Source of the DNA: Desulfallas thermosapovorans DSM 6562
GTDB taxonomy: Bacteria > Bacillota > Desulfotomaculia > Desulfotomaculales > Desulfallaceae
Length of the DNA stretch: 64,000 bases
NCBI RefSeq assembly: GCF_008124625.1
Contig: NZ_VNHM01000015.1
Coordinates: forward strand, 1-64,000
Direction: 5' to 3'
Shown one piece after another: positions 7,772 through 16,557 of this stretch. The notes under the pieces are model-generated. The model made no database searches. It saw only the letters and a list, made by a program, of their open reading frames with translations, and was not told the origin of the DNA. The translations under genes were made by a program, and so were the position numbers. Each line of letters begins with the position of its first letter. Position 1 is the first letter of the stretch.

Positions 7772-8560
7772 ATGCATGATAAAGAAAAAATCAGGGAGTA
7801 TATCCGTAAAAATTATGCCGGGGTTGCCACAAAGGGGTCCCAGGGGGGATGCTGCGGGGGAGGCTGCAGCTGCAGCGGTACCCCGGCGGATATCATTGAT
7901 AAATCCATTAAAATTGGGTACACGCGGGATGACCTGGCCAGTGTACCGCTGGAAGCCAACATGGGATTGGGCTGCGGCAATCCCATCGCCGTAGCCGCCC
8001 TCAAAGAGGGAGAAACAGTGCTGGACCTTGGCTGCGGTGGAGGCTTCGATTGCTTCCTGGCCAGAAAGCGGGTGGGGGAAACCGGGTATGTAATAGGGGT
8101 GGATATGACCCCGGACATGATTAAACTGGCCCGGAAGAATGCCGCGGAGAGCGGGTATGCCAACGTGGATTTCAGATTGGGGGAAATTGAACATTTACCG
8201 GTGGCTGATGCGTCAGTGGATGTGGTCATATCAAATTGTGTTATCAATCTTTCCGTGGATAAGGAGCAGGTGTATAAGGAAATTTATCGCGTGCTTAAAC
8301 CAGGGGGCAGGGTATCCATATCTGACGTTGTGGCCACCGCACCATTGCCTCAAGATATTAAACAGGACCTGGCACTGATTGCCGGCTGTATTGGTGGCGC
8401 CGAATATGTTGAAGATATTAGAGCTATGCTGCGGAATGCAGGATTCAAGGATATCAAAATGACGCCCAAGGATAATAGTAAAGAGATTGTGCGCTCATGG
8501 GCACCGGGTAAACAGGTTGAAGAGTTTGTGGCTTCTTTTATCATTGAGGCGATAAAGTAA
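7772..8560 (+). CDS. arsM: Arsenite S-adenosylmethionine methyltransferase
   Basis: A 262-residue class I methyltransferase that adds methyl groups from SAM to As(III). The SAM loop is VLDLGCGGGFDC. The As(III)-binding cysteines expected from studied ArsM proteins appear in GLGCGNP, SNCVINL and AGCIGGA. An extra N-terminal GGCCGGGCSCSG patch is cysteine-rich and glycine-rich. ATG 7772 (MHDKEK) is well spaced from GGAGG 7758-7762; the earlier ATG 7763 abuts the ribosome site. It is last in the acr3-arsR-arsM set. Confidence 0.92.
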   Translation: MHDKEKIREYIRKNYAGVATKGSQGGCCGGGCSCSGTPADIIDKSIKIGYTRDDLASVPLEANMGLGCGNPIAVAALKEGETVLDLGCGGGFDCFLARKRVGETGYVIGVDMTPDMIKLARKNAAESGYANVDFRLGEIEHLPVADASVDVVISNCVINLSVDKEQVYKEIYRVLKPGGRVSISDVVATAPLPQDIKQDLALIAGCIGGAEYVEDIRAMLRNAGFKDIKMTPKDNSKEIVRSWAPGKQVEEFVASFIIEAIK

Positions 8561-8691
8561 CAAAAATAAACAACAGTTGTTTTGAAGGTAAACCTTTACA
8601 AAACAGTAGACGTGAGTTATCGCTTACGGTACAATTTGCGGAGATTTACTCTCTACCGTTCTTGATAGGACGGTAGTAAAGATTTAAACAT

Positions 8692-8735
8692 AAGGGGTTG
8701 GGTTTATAACTCAGCCCCTTTAAGCTGTTTTTAGA
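8692..8735 (+). terminator. Probable terminator after arsM
   Basis: AAGGGGTTGGGTT/ACTCAGCCCCTT forms a hairpin at 8692-8721 followed by a T-rich tail (TTAAGCTGTTTTT). A smaller hairpin CTACCGT/ACGGTAG lies at 8653-8676. The rest of the 8561-8892 gap shows nothing else. Confidence 0.6.
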
Positions 8736-8892
8736 GGTGCAAGATATTGCCTGATAGAATTGCGATTTATGTTGACGGTGGATGATAAAATCCTTCAGTT
8801 GGATGAACGTTTAATAATATATAGGTCAGTTATTGAATCACAATATTAAGATAAAATAGATGATTCGTATTAGATGAGAGTTGTAAAGTTAC

Positions 8893-9399
8893 CTAAAAGA
8901 AAGCTGGAGAACCGTCCCCCTGCTTCCCTTTAATGATGTTAATTACCTCCTCCGGGGTGGCGGCCCGGTACAGCAGGCCGCTTTGCTGGTAATGGCTGAA
9001 CAGGTTGCCGGTATCGAATCCCAGCAGGATAACCCGCTTGTGGTTTTTTAAGGCCAGGGCGATCTCGGAAATTGTACCGGCCCGGCCCGGTAATGCCACT
9101 ATTACGTGGCTGGAAAGGACATTGATATAATTACGCCCGTCCCCCATGCCGGTGGCTATGGCGATGTCTATGTATTGGGATGCGGAACTGTGGACCCGGC
9201 CGGGCAAAATGCCTATGGTCAGCCCCCCGTTTTCCCTGGCTCCCCTGGCGGATGCTTCCATCACCCCTGCCGGTCGTCCCCCGTTTAGCAGTACCCAGCC
9301 CTCCCGGGCAATCAATTCCCCCAGGCGGTAGGCCCACCGGCAGTGTTTCTCCGTGGCGTTTTCCCCGCCGCCCATGACACCGACTATAAATTTGGCCAT
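8893..9399 (-). CDS. SLOG-domain protein, TIGR00725/LOG-like
   Basis: A 168-residue Rossmann-like nucleotide-binding protein of the SLOG superfamily (LOG, DprA, TIGR00725). It has the N-terminal GVMGGG loop, LLNGGRPAGVMEASARGA, and the PGRAGTISEIALAL motif in place of the usual PGGxGTxxE. LOG proteins cleave nucleoside monophosphates, and the role of this subgroup is unknown. The Gly-to-Arg change in the PGG motif also occurs in some relatives, so it need not be inactive. The C-terminal 11 residues are encoded within the short palindromic repeat at 8900-8928. Confidence 0.8.
   Translation of the reverse strand: MAKFIVGVMGGGENATEKHCRWAYRLGELIAREGWVLLNGGRPAGVMEASARGARENGGLTIGILPGRVHSSASQYIDIAIATGMGDGRNYINVLSSHVIVALPGRAGTISEIALALKNHKRVILLGFDTGNLFSHYQQSGLLYRAATPEEVINIIKGKQGDGSPAFF
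8900..8928. repeat. Short palindromic repeat, copy 2 (inside the 3' end of the SLOG gene)
   Basis: The core AGAACCGTCCCCCTGCTTCC matches copy 1 at 781-810. It supplies the last codons of the SLOG gene, so the repeat probably landed at or extended the 3' end of that gene. Confidence 0.5.
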
Positions 9400-9532
9400 T
9401 AAACGTCATCCTCCTTTAAATGAACCAGTCCACTTGACATTTCACTACAATCATAGCAGAAAATTAACGGCGGCTTTATGCCGTTTTATTATTTTGCGAA
9501 TATAAAAATAATGCCTAAAATTCTGTTTTCCA

Positions 9533-9590
9533 TTGACGTATGCTATTATTGCCAATATAATATTTGTATACGAATAATTGCTATACAAAT
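9533..9590 (+). promoter_or_regulatory. Promoter and MarR operator
   Basis: TTGACG (9533-9538) and TATAAT (9556-9561) are separated by 17 bp. Just downstream, ATTTGTATA (9562-9570) and TATACAAAT (9582-9590) form a perfect 9-bp inverted repeat. This is well placed for autoregulation by the MarR protein encoded at 9608. Confidence 0.75.
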
Positions 9591-9607
9591 TAAAGGGGTG
9601 AATAAGT

Positions 9608-10057
9608 ATGCACAATCAAACAAACCAGCAAGCCCCGGAAAAGTATATTTGTTTTAAACTCAGTAAAGTAATGCGCAAGGTGCAGCGTTATTACGAAAGC
9701 AACCTGGCCACCTTTGAGATCACCCCTGTACAATTTTACGTGCTGAGTGTGCTCTGGGGTAAAGACGGCATGAAATTTAAAGCACTGGCCAGGAGCCTGG
9801 AAATCGACGGGTCCACCCTCACCGGTATTTTGGACCGCATGGAACGCAGTGGTCATGTGGTTAGAAGGGATGATCCCGAAGATCGCCGTTCTTTGCTGGT
9901 ATTTTTAACCGAAAAGGCCAGGAAGCGCGGCGCTGAAATGATTGAATTGGCTGAAAAGTTGGATGAGGAAATAAGGGAACAGTTTTCCCCGGCGGATTTC
10001 AAGGTTTTTCTGCAGGTGCTGGACCAGCTTGCCAGAAAGGATAATAAGTTTAGCTGA
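9608..10057 (+). CDS. MarR-family transcriptional regulator
   Basis: A 149-residue winged-helix regulator with N- and C-terminal dimerisation helices. It has the recognition helix KALARSLEIDGSTLTGILDRMERSGHV and the wing RRDDPEDRRSLLVFLTEK, the family signature DxR. The ligand is unknown. Start ATG 9608 follows AAAGGGGTG. A perfect palindrome sits between promoter and gene, pointing to autorepression. The next gene (10106) follows by 48 bp and encodes an Fe-S protein, so that gene is the likely co-regulated target. Confidence 0.9.
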   Translation: MHNQTNQQAPEKYICFKLSKVMRKVQRYYESNLATFEITPVQFYVLSVLWGKDGMKFKALARSLEIDGSTLTGILDRMERSGHVVRRDDPEDRRSLLVFLTEKARKRGAEMIELAEKLDEEIREQFSPADFKVFLQVLDQLARKDNKFS

Positions 10058-10105
10058 TATGAAAAGTAATCGTCATTATTATAAATAACAAGGAGGCGTA
10101 CAAAT

Positions 10106-11218
10106 ATGGGGCATTTGATAAATGCAAAGGAGGAAGTCTACCGGGCACTGGCTGAGCGTTTGAATAAAAACCCGGTGGGGGTACCGGTTAATGAGCTGTT
10201 GATGGAGATTTTGTACCGGCTTTTTACGGAAAGCGAGGCTCAGTTGGGTGGCAAGTTTCCCCTGTTGCCCATGCCGGCGGATAAAATTGCCGGTATCACT
10301 GGTATGAATGAAACTGAGCTGGTACAAATGTTAAATGGTATGGCGGATAAAGGGCTTGTACTGGACTTGCCGCGCAGGGACACCACTTATTATATGCTGG
10401 CTCCCATGGTGGTGGGGTTCTTTGAATATACCTTCATGCGGGTGCGGGAAGATATTGATATGAAGGAACTGGCGGATCTTTTTGAAAGATACTTCCAAAG
10501 CCCCGGGGTGCGGGAAGAGTTTTTCGGCGGGGATACCAAAATGTTTAAAACACTGGTTTATGAAAACCTTATACCCGCCGCCGTGGAAACCGAAGTTTTG
10601 GATTACGAAAAAGCTTCTGAGATTATCCGTGCTGCTGGTGGTGGCGCGCTGGGTATGTGTTCCTGCCGGCATAAGGCCTCTCATTTGGGCAAAGCCTGTG
10701 ATGCGCCTGTGGAGGATGTGTGCACCTCCCTGGGGGGTGCGGCCCGCTGGCTGGTGAGCCGGGGGCTGGCCAGAGCGGCCACGGTGGACGAGTTGCTGCG
10801 GGTGCTGGATAAGACAGAAAAGCTGGGTCTGGTGCACCTGGGGGATAATGTGCTCAATAAACCCGCTTATATATGCCACTGCTGCGGCTGCTGTTGCGGA
10901 GTGCTGCGGACCATCAACGAGTCCGGCCTGCAGGCCGTGCATCCCAGTAATTTTATCCCCGCTGTGGATACTGGTTCCTGCACGGGCTGCGGCATGTGCG
11001 TGGAAAACTGTCATATTAAGGCGATTGAACTGGTTATTGACGGTGATGGCTCGGAGGTATCATCCATCAAACAGGACCGGTGTATCGGCTGCGGCGCCTG
11101 TGTTTCGGCATGCCCCACCGGGGCGCTGTCCATGACCCGGCGCTCAGTGCTCCATGTGCCCCCGGCCAGCAAAGGGGAGCAGTTCGCCCGTATAGCCAGA
11201 GAAAGGGGACGGGTTTAA
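10106..11218 (+). CDS. Cysteine-rich 4Fe-4S protein with an N-terminal helical domain
   Basis: A 370-residue cytoplasmic protein starting at ATG 10106 behind AAGGAGG. Residues 1-180 are helical and look like a winged-helix or substrate domain. They are followed by a Cys motif CSCRHK...C...C (about 190-211), a dense ICHCCGCCCGVLR cluster (about 253-265), and a bacterial ferredoxin module with CTGCGMCVENCH and CIGCGACVSACP. Similar proteins are annotated only as 4Fe-4S dicluster proteins. Electron transfer or redox sensing under MarR control is an inference. No transmembrane helix is visible. Confidence 0.8.
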   Translation: MGHLINAKEEVYRALAERLNKNPVGVPVNELLMEILYRLFTESEAQLGGKFPLLPMPADKIAGITGMNETELVQMLNGMADKGLVLDLPRRDTTYYMLAPMVVGFFEYTFMRVREDIDMKELADLFERYFQSPGVREEFFGGDTKMFKTLVYENLIPAAVETEVLDYEKASEIIRAAGGGALGMCSCRHKASHLGKACDAPVEDVCTSLGGAARWLVSRGLARAATVDELLRVLDKTEKLGLVHLGDNVLNKPAYICHCCGCCCGVLRTINESGLQAVHPSNFIPAVDTGSCTGCGMCVENCHIKAIELVIDGDGSEVSSIKQDRCIGCGACVSACPTGALSMTRRSVLHVPPASKGEQFARIARERGRV

Positions 11219-11251
11219 GCACCATTGGGTTGCTGGTTGTTAAATGCGGGT

Positions 11252-11279
11252 GGGAGGCCATGTTTTTTAAAGGCCTCCC
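11252..11279. terminator. Hairpin between convergent genes
   Basis: GGGAGGCC (11252-11259) pairs with GGCCTCCC (11272-11279) around a T-rich loop. It lacks a clear U-tract on either side but sits between two convergent 3' ends. Confidence 0.4.
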
Positions 11280-11297
11280 CATTCATTTCAATAACTA

Positions 11298-11606
11298 CTA
11301 TGTGTTGGCGTTCAGCACCCATTCAGACTGTTTGAAGGTTTCGGTTATCTGCTCTTCGGGGGCGAGGTATGGTTTATACCAACCTTTTTTCATAGCCAGT
11401 GCGGTCATCCCTTCATGGGCCATGACGCACTGGGTCAGATATTCATTATACATCCTTCTGACTTCCGGTGTGGCGGATTCCAGCGTGGCGCCGAGATAGG
11501 CCACGGAAGCCCCCTTTAAAGCCATTAAGGCGTCGTTGGCCAGTACCTGGTCGTTGATTTTAAAATCGTTTTCATTGCCCAGTAAGTTTTGCAAAAGCGA
11601 CGCCAT
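11298..11606 (-). CDS. Spore coat protein, CotF family
   Basis: A 102-residue protein with a coat F/ferritin-like helical domain: NDQVLANDALMALKGASVAYLGATLESATPEVRRMYNEYL, typical of CotF-like proteins in spore formers, followed by the aromatic WYKPYLAPEEQI tail. These proteins are layered on the spore coat. It starts at ATG 11606, directly at the end of the companion gene 11607-11822, and the two are surely cotranscribed and translationally coupled. Confidence 0.8.
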   Translation of the reverse strand: MASLLQNLLGNENDFKINDQVLANDALMALKGASVAYLGATLESATPEVRRMYNEYLTQCVMAHEGMTALAMKKGWYKPYLAPEEQITETFKQSEWVLNANT

Positions 11607-11822
11607 TTAATGCACCTCCGCTTTAACCATATCGTTATCGCTGATAAATTTTTGCAAGCCCTTGATTCTGGCTTCCGAAGCCTGCACGCCGGATTTGGCA
11701 AGGGTTAACAGTTCCTCATCCTGGATCAGATTTAGTGTTGCCTTTGCTTTGGCCACCGAATTGGTTTCCATTTGCAATAACTCACGTAGTTGAAGCATTT
11801 CCCCGGTTGTGATACGGCTCAA
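11607..11822 (-). CDS. Small CotF-type companion protein
   Basis: A 71-residue helical protein (TTGEMLQLRELLQMETNSVAKA, then KSGVQASEARIKGLQKFI) of the short spore-coat-associated type usually found directly before a CotF gene. The start is TTG 11822 behind GGGGGGAT. Its stop lies immediately before the ATG of the CotF gene. The function in coat assembly is inferred from the pairing. No sigma-E or sigma-K promoter was identified with confidence upstream. Confidence 0.65.
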   Translation of the reverse strand: MSRITTGEMLQLRELLQMETNSVAKAKATLNLIQDEELLTLAKSGVQASEARIKGLQKFISDNDMVKAEVH

Positions 11823-11906
11823 TACAAATCCCCCCTACAATTTTTTATATTTTGCTGCAAAAAATAAAAAATTATTACGCGTTTTATAGAGGTGTAATTA
11901 CTTATA

Positions 11907-12725
11907 TTATTCCAGGGGGCTGTCCTCCCGCCATGCCAGGCACTCCAGTAATTCCCGGTGAATCAGCCCGTTGGTGGCTGCTATGTCCACGTTTTCCGTG
12001 AGCAGCAGTGGTTGGCCGGTTAGATTGCTCACCTCTCCGCCCGCCTCTTTCACCAGCACCATCCCCGCAGCCACATCCCAGGGCTTTAGTGAAACTTCCC
12101 AAAAGCCCGTTAACCTGCCGCTGGCTATGTAGGCCAGTTCCAGGGCGGCCGAGCCCAGGGCGCGCAGGTTGTTGCAACGGTCGATAACCTCTTTGTAATT
12201 GACCCGGTGCATGCGGGGGCGGTTATTGATATTGCCCGGGTAACCCGTTACCAGCAGGCTTTGGTCCAGGGTGGCAATGGATTTGTCCGTATTGATGGGG
12301 GAGCCGTTGAGCCGGGCACCGTCGCCCCGTACAGCGGTAAAGGTTTCCTCCCGTAGAGGATCGTGTATCACCCCCAGTACCGGAATACCGTGCTCGGCCA
12401 TGGCAATGGAAACCGCGCAAAAGGGCAGGCCGAACACAAAATTGGTGGTGCCGTCCAGCGGGTCGATATACCAGGTAATGTTGCCGCCGGGTTCACCGGT
12501 GTAGTTACCCTGCTGCTCTTCACCCACCACGGCGTGACCCGGGAAGTGCCGGCGGATCAGCCCGGTGATACCGGCCTCCGCTTGCCGGTCCACTTCGGTG
12601 ACCAGGTCGGACAGGCAGGATTTTGTTTCGGTGATTGAATGCCTGTAAATTTTATCTTTAATAAGTTGACCGGCCTCCCGGGCCGCCCGGACGGCCACTT
12701 CAAGTTCTGCTTGTAATCGATTCAT
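11907..12725 (-). CDS. suhB: Inositol monophosphatase family phosphatase
   Basis: A 272-residue Mg2+-dependent phosphatase of the IMPase/SuhB fold. Metal and phosphate ligands are visible: GEE (68-70), DPLDGTTNF (88-96) and the late WDVAAG motif. Family members dephosphorylate inositol-1-phosphate, and some act on fructose-1,6-bisphosphate or 3'-phosphoadenosine phosphate, so the substrate is open. It starts at ATG 12725 near AGGTGATA. It stands alone, divergent from the large beta-CASP gene. The symbol reflects the family rather than a proven function. Confidence 0.85.
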   Translation of the reverse strand: MNRLQAELEVAVRAAREAGQLIKDKIYRHSITETKSCLSDLVTEVDRQAEAGITGLIRRHFPGHAVVGEEQQGNYTGEPGGNITWYIDPLDGTTNFVFGLPFCAVSIAMAEHGIPVLGVIHDPLREETFTAVRGDGARLNGSPINTDKSIATLDQSLLVTGYPGNINNRPRMHRVNYKEVIDRCNNLRALGSAALELAYIASGRLTGFWEVSLKPWDVAAGMVLVKEAGGEVSNLTGQPLLLTENVDIAATNGLIHRELLECLAWREDSPLE

Positions 12726-12878
12726 TATTATATCACCTGCTTTATTTTTCTTTTACTATCATAACCAGGCCCCTGCACCGATACAAGGTTATGTGCCACC
12801 GGTGAGCAGGAATCGGCATGTAAATAAAAGAAATCTGTATTTAATCAAAAAGATATGTACAGATTGTGAGGGAAAAAA

Positions 12879-15800
12879 ATGCGTTTTCTAGCCCTGGGTG
12901 GTGGCAGTGAGGTGGGGGCCAGCTGTAATCTACTACAAATGGATAATATAAATATTTTAATGGACGCCGGGATTCGCATGGGTGGTGATGTGGCCGGTGC
13001 TTCAACCGACGCGTTGCCGGATTTGGCCCTGCTGCAGGAAGCCGGTGGGGTGGATGCCGTGCTGGTTTCCCACGCCCACCTGGATCATATCGGTGCTTTG
13101 CCGCTGGTACACCGGGCTTACCCGGCGGCTCCCATATATGCCACCGCGCCAACGGTGCATTTAATGCGGGTGCTGCTGGCTGATGCCCTGAAGATAATGT
13201 CCATCAAGGCCGAGCAGGAACTGGAGTGCCCTCTTTATGATGCCGATTTGGTGGCCAGGATGTTCACCCGGGTGGTGCCCGTGCCCATGGGGGGCAACAT
13301 AATGCTGCCCGGGGGGGTGAAGGTGTTCTTTTTCCCGGCCGGTCATATACTGGGGGCCGCCATGCTGGGCTTGGAAGGGGCCGCCGGGCGGGTATTGTAC
13401 ACCGGTGATATATCCGCGGGCAACCAGCGCACCATAGCGGGCCTTGTGGCACCTGATTTTGCGCCCCATTTGCTGGTGATGGAATCCACCTACGGTAACC
13501 GCCTGCACGCTAACCGCCAGCGGGAGGAAAAAACCCTGGCCGGTACCGTGGCCGAGGTCATCGCTTCGGGCGGGCACGCGCTGGTTCCGGCCTTTGCCCT
13601 GGGACGGGCCCAGGAGATCATACTGCTCATTGCGGCCCACCAGCAGGCCGGGCTGATACCGCAGTTTCCCATCTGGGTGGACGGTATGGTGCGCAGTATT
13701 TGCCAGGCCTATCTCAATTTTCCGGAGTTGCTGCGCGGCCCGTTAAAGCGGTTTATCAACAACGGGGGCAACCCCTTTTTTCATGATAAAGGGCTGGTGC
13801 GCCCGGTTACGGCGGCCCCGTTGCGGGAAAAGGTGCTGGCCGGTGCCCCGGCCTGTATCATTGCCAGTTCCGGCATGTTAACCGGTGGCCCCTCGCAGTT
13901 TTATGCTTCTCGCCTGGTTAACGATCCCCGGAACGCCATTATATTTTGCGGTTACCAGGACGAGGAAAGCCCGGGGAAACGGCTGCTGGCGCTGGCTGAT
14001 GATCCCGGGGCCACCATTACTCTGGGTGGTGTGGAAACCCGGGTGCAGTGCCGGGTGGCCCAGTACGGTCTTTCCGCCCACGCCGACGCGGGTGAGCTGG
14101 CGTCGCTGGCCGCCCGGCTGCGCCCCCGCCGGGTGGTGCTGGTGCACGGTGACGACGAAGCCCGGCAGGCGCTGGCCCAAACCCTGGCGGATAACCGCCG
14201 GGCGGTACTGGCCCCCGAGAACGGCCAGTGGCTTGATTTTTCCTTCCGGCGCGGCCGGCGCGAAGGTGCTGCCGCCGCTCCCGCAGCCCGCAGTTCCAGG
14301 CCCGGTTCCGGGCACTGGCGCAGCGGCCCGCCGGACCCGGCGGTGCTGTGGGATGAGCTGGTGCGCAAACCCTCCACCCGCAACAAGTTATATACCGCAG
14401 AGGAACTGGCCGCTTTATGGTACGGCGGGGCTTTGACCCCCGAGGGGCAAGCCCGGGTGGCGGAGATGCTGGAATCCGACCGGCGTTATTTTGCCGCCGA
14501 CTGGAAGCACCCTTACTTTTATCGCCCCCGTCGCCCGGATCAGGTGGCGGCGGACAGGTTACGGGAGTCCATTATGCAGGGCCTGCCCCACCTGCCGGGC
14601 AAGCTGGTTCTGTTGCGGGACGCCGGCGGGGCGGTGCGGGCCGGTATATGTTACGGAGTGGATGAGCTGGGGTTTTACGCCTGGAAGGTGGGCCGGGACG
14701 GCACCTGGCACCCGGCGGAGAGTTTGCTGGAGGTTATCGGCCCCTGGTATAAGCCCGGGGAGGTAAATGCGCCGGGGAAAGAAAAAAAAGCTCGGGTGTT
14801 GGGGGAACCGCCGGAGGAAAGCGTGGTGCGGGCTGAGCAAAAACAAAGGCTGCACCGGTTTTTGTTGCAGGTAAAACATGTTTACCGGCAGCTTAAACCC
14901 CGGGTTCTCTGGGAGAAAATACGCAACCAGGCCCATGGACCGGCCAGCGTGGCACAGTGGCTTAACCTGTTGGGGCTGGAAGCGGGTATGGAAACACAAA
15001 CCGCCCTGGCCTGGCGGCTGAATAACCATCCCGATTATTTCACCCGGCAGTTTACCCCCGGAGAGTTACCCCTTTACCAGTGCCGGGCGGAGGTGCCCGG
15101 CGAAGAGGCCGGGCCGGATGAAGATATGGTGGACCGCATGGAGCAAAACGCCGCCCTGGCTGTGGCGGATAAATTGTTTGGACCGGCCAGCGGGCTGTAC
15201 CGCAAGGGGCTTGACTTTTCCAGCGGAGAGATGACTTTGTATTTCCACTTCCCGGGCCCGGCGGCAAAGCGGTACGGGCAGCAAATTGAAGAGTTGGGTG
15301 CTGTGACGGGTTGGTCGGTAAAGGTGCACCCCGAGGCCCATCACGGTGCCCTGGCTGATGCTGTCCGGCGCTTGCTGCCCCCGGGCTGGCAGTTGCTGCG
15401 CAACCCGTCCATCCACCGGGAGGATGAACGGGTAAGCGTGCGGTGTGAAATTCCTCCGGGGGAGGAGGAACTGGCCCTTGAGCTGGTCAAGGGTTACAAG
15501 GAATTGACGGGACAGCAGCTGGTTATTGAAAACCCCGGCGGTGAGCCCGTTGCAGGGGGCGGTGTGCTTTCGGCTGCCGGTGCCGGTGATGCCGGTGGAG
15601 CCGGCGGGGTGACGGGAATCGACGGCAAAACCGCTATCTCCGGGATGGCCGGCCCCGGTGATGAGGCCATGGAAATCAACGCCGCTTATGCTACTATTCG
15701 CGCCGGGTTGCAGCAGGCGGGGGCGGTGGTGTACAAGGTGGGGAAAAAAAGGGACAGCGGTGGTGAATATATAGAAGTAAGTTTTATAAGTCCCGAGGTA

Positions 15801-16079
15801 GGGGAGCGGTACCGGAAACAGCTGGCTGGTTTACAAGCCCAAACCGGGTGGCCTGTCCGCATTAACCCCCGCCCTAACCAGAATGAGATTAAGTCACTGG
15901 TGCGGTCGGCTATGGAACCCGCCTGGGGGCTGGTTAAAGAACCGGGGTTTTTTGAAAAGGAACGGATGGTGCGGGTCAAGCTAAGAAATGCTCCGCCCGG
16001 GGATGATCCCAAATGGAAAGCCGTGGTGGAGAAAATCGGTCTGTTAACAGGATATACCTTGGAGTGTATAAATATTTAG
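12879..16079 (+). CDS. Very long MBL/beta-CASP nuclease-like protein with a repeated C-terminal module
   Basis: A 1066-residue protein. Residues 1-450 form a metallo-beta-lactamase plus beta-CASP unit: HAHLDH (65-70), ESTYGNR, SSGMLTGGPS and GLSAHAD, as in CPSF73-like RNA endonucleases and RNase J relatives. After a Pro/Arg/Ala-rich linker (about 455-475) comes a long C-terminal part that I do not recognise. It ends in four copies of a strand-helix-strand unit at about 787-818, 852-885, 965-997 and 1031-1066. Copy-to-copy spacing is 65 and 66 residues within each pair. A Gly/Ala linker (about 890-935) separates the pairs. RNA processing is inferred from the N-terminal domain; the tail may bind RNA or a partner. 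Confidence 0.8.
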   Translation: MRFLALGGGSEVGASCNLLQMDNINILMDAGIRMGGDVAGASTDALPDLALLQEAGGVDAVLVSHAHLDHIGALPLVHRAYPAAPIYATAPTVHLMRVLLADALKIMSIKAEQELECPLYDADLVARMFTRVVPVPMGGNIMLPGGVKVFFFPAGHILGAAMLGLEGAAGRVLYTGDISAGNQRTIAGLVAPDFAPHLLVMESTYGNRLHANRQREEKTLAGTVAEVIASGGHALVPAFALGRAQEIILLIAAHQQAGLIPQFPIWVDGMVRSICQAYLNFPELLRGPLKRFINNGGNPFFHDKGLVRPVTAAPLREKVLAGAPACIIASSGMLTGGPSQFYASRLVNDPRNAIIFCGYQDEESPGKRLLALADDPGATITLGGVETRVQCRVAQYGLSAHADAGELASLAARLRPRRVVLVHGDDEARQALAQTLADNRRAVLAPENGQWLDFSFRRGRREGAAAAPAARSSRPGSGHWRSGPPDPAVLWDELVRKPSTRNKLYTAEELAALWYGGALTPEGQARVAEMLESDRRYFAADWKHPYFYRPRRPDQVAADRLRESIMQGLPHLPGKLVLLRDAGGAVRAGICYGVDELGFYAWKVGRDGTWHPAESLLEVIGPWYKPGEVNAPGKEKKARVLGEPPEESVVRAEQKQRLHRFLLQVKHVYRQLKPRVLWEKIRNQAHGPASVAQWLNLLGLEAGMETQTALAWRLNNHPDYFTRQFTPGELPLYQCRAEVPGEEAGPDEDMVDRMEQNAALAVADKLFGPASGLYRKGLDFSSGEMTLYFHFPGPAAKRYGQQIEELGAVTGWSVKVHPEAHHGALADAVRRLLPPGWQLLRNPSIHREDERVSVRCEIPPGEEELALELVKGYKELTGQQLVIENPGGEPVAGGGVLSAAGAGDAGGAGGVTGIDGKTAISGMAGPGDEAMEINAAYATIRAGLQQAGAVVYKVGKKRDSGGEYIEVSFISPEVGERYRKQLAGLQAQTGWPVRINPRPNQNEIKSLVRSAMEPAWGLVKEPGFFEKERMVRVKLRNAPPGDDPKWKAVVEKIGLLTGYTLECINI

Positions 16080-16172
16080 CTGAATAATATATGGCGTATC
16101 TTCTTTTTAGGATGCGGGTTACCGGCCCGCTATGACCTGTACGTGTATCTGCGGTTTACCGGGGGGTATTGT

Positions 16173-16206
16173 TGCCTGAACACGGTACCTGTAATGTATT
16201 CAGGCA
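16173..16206. other. Hairpin between convergent genes
   Basis: TGCCTGAA (16173-16180) pairs with TTCAGGCA (16199-16206). No U-tract follows, so a terminator role is doubtful. Confidence 0.3.
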
Positions 16207-16240
16207 GCACTAGCCCCTTGTATTATATGGTTTTTCATAA

Positions 16241-16468
16241 CTACTTGCTTTCCTTGTTTTCATCCTCCGGCGGGCGCATGAATAGCGGCACCACCTGGCT
16301 GTGAAATGATTCCACCCCAGCATTAATACTGGTCAGTGCTTCGCGCATGGAATTAATGGCCTGACCCAGGTTGTTCAGCTTTCCGGCGGGATCAGGGGTG
16401 TTGGCGGCCATTAGCAACAGCAGGGTGACCAGGGGATGGGTGAAAGGACTTTGCTCGTTACCGGGCAT
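16241..16468 (-). CDS. Small hypothetical protein
   Basis: A 75-residue protein from ATG 16468 behind AAGGAGGTG, which supports real translation. It has a short hydrophobic stretch HPLVTLLLLMAAN (about 11-23) and then an amphipathic helix KLNNLGQAINSMREALTSINAG. I do not recognise it. It is convergent with the beta-CASP gene and divergent from argC. The hydrophobic stretch is too short to call a membrane anchor. Confidence 0.6.
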   Translation of the reverse strand: MPGNEQSPFTHPLVTLLLLMAANTPDPAGKLNNLGQAINSMREALTSINAGVESFHSQVVPLFMRPPEDENKESK

Positions 16469-16557
16469 GGTAACCGGTACACCTCCTTGTTATAAAAAAA
16501 TTCATTCGTTACAGGTAATTTATGAAAAAAGGTCTTTATGTGTGCGGGAAAAACTGT

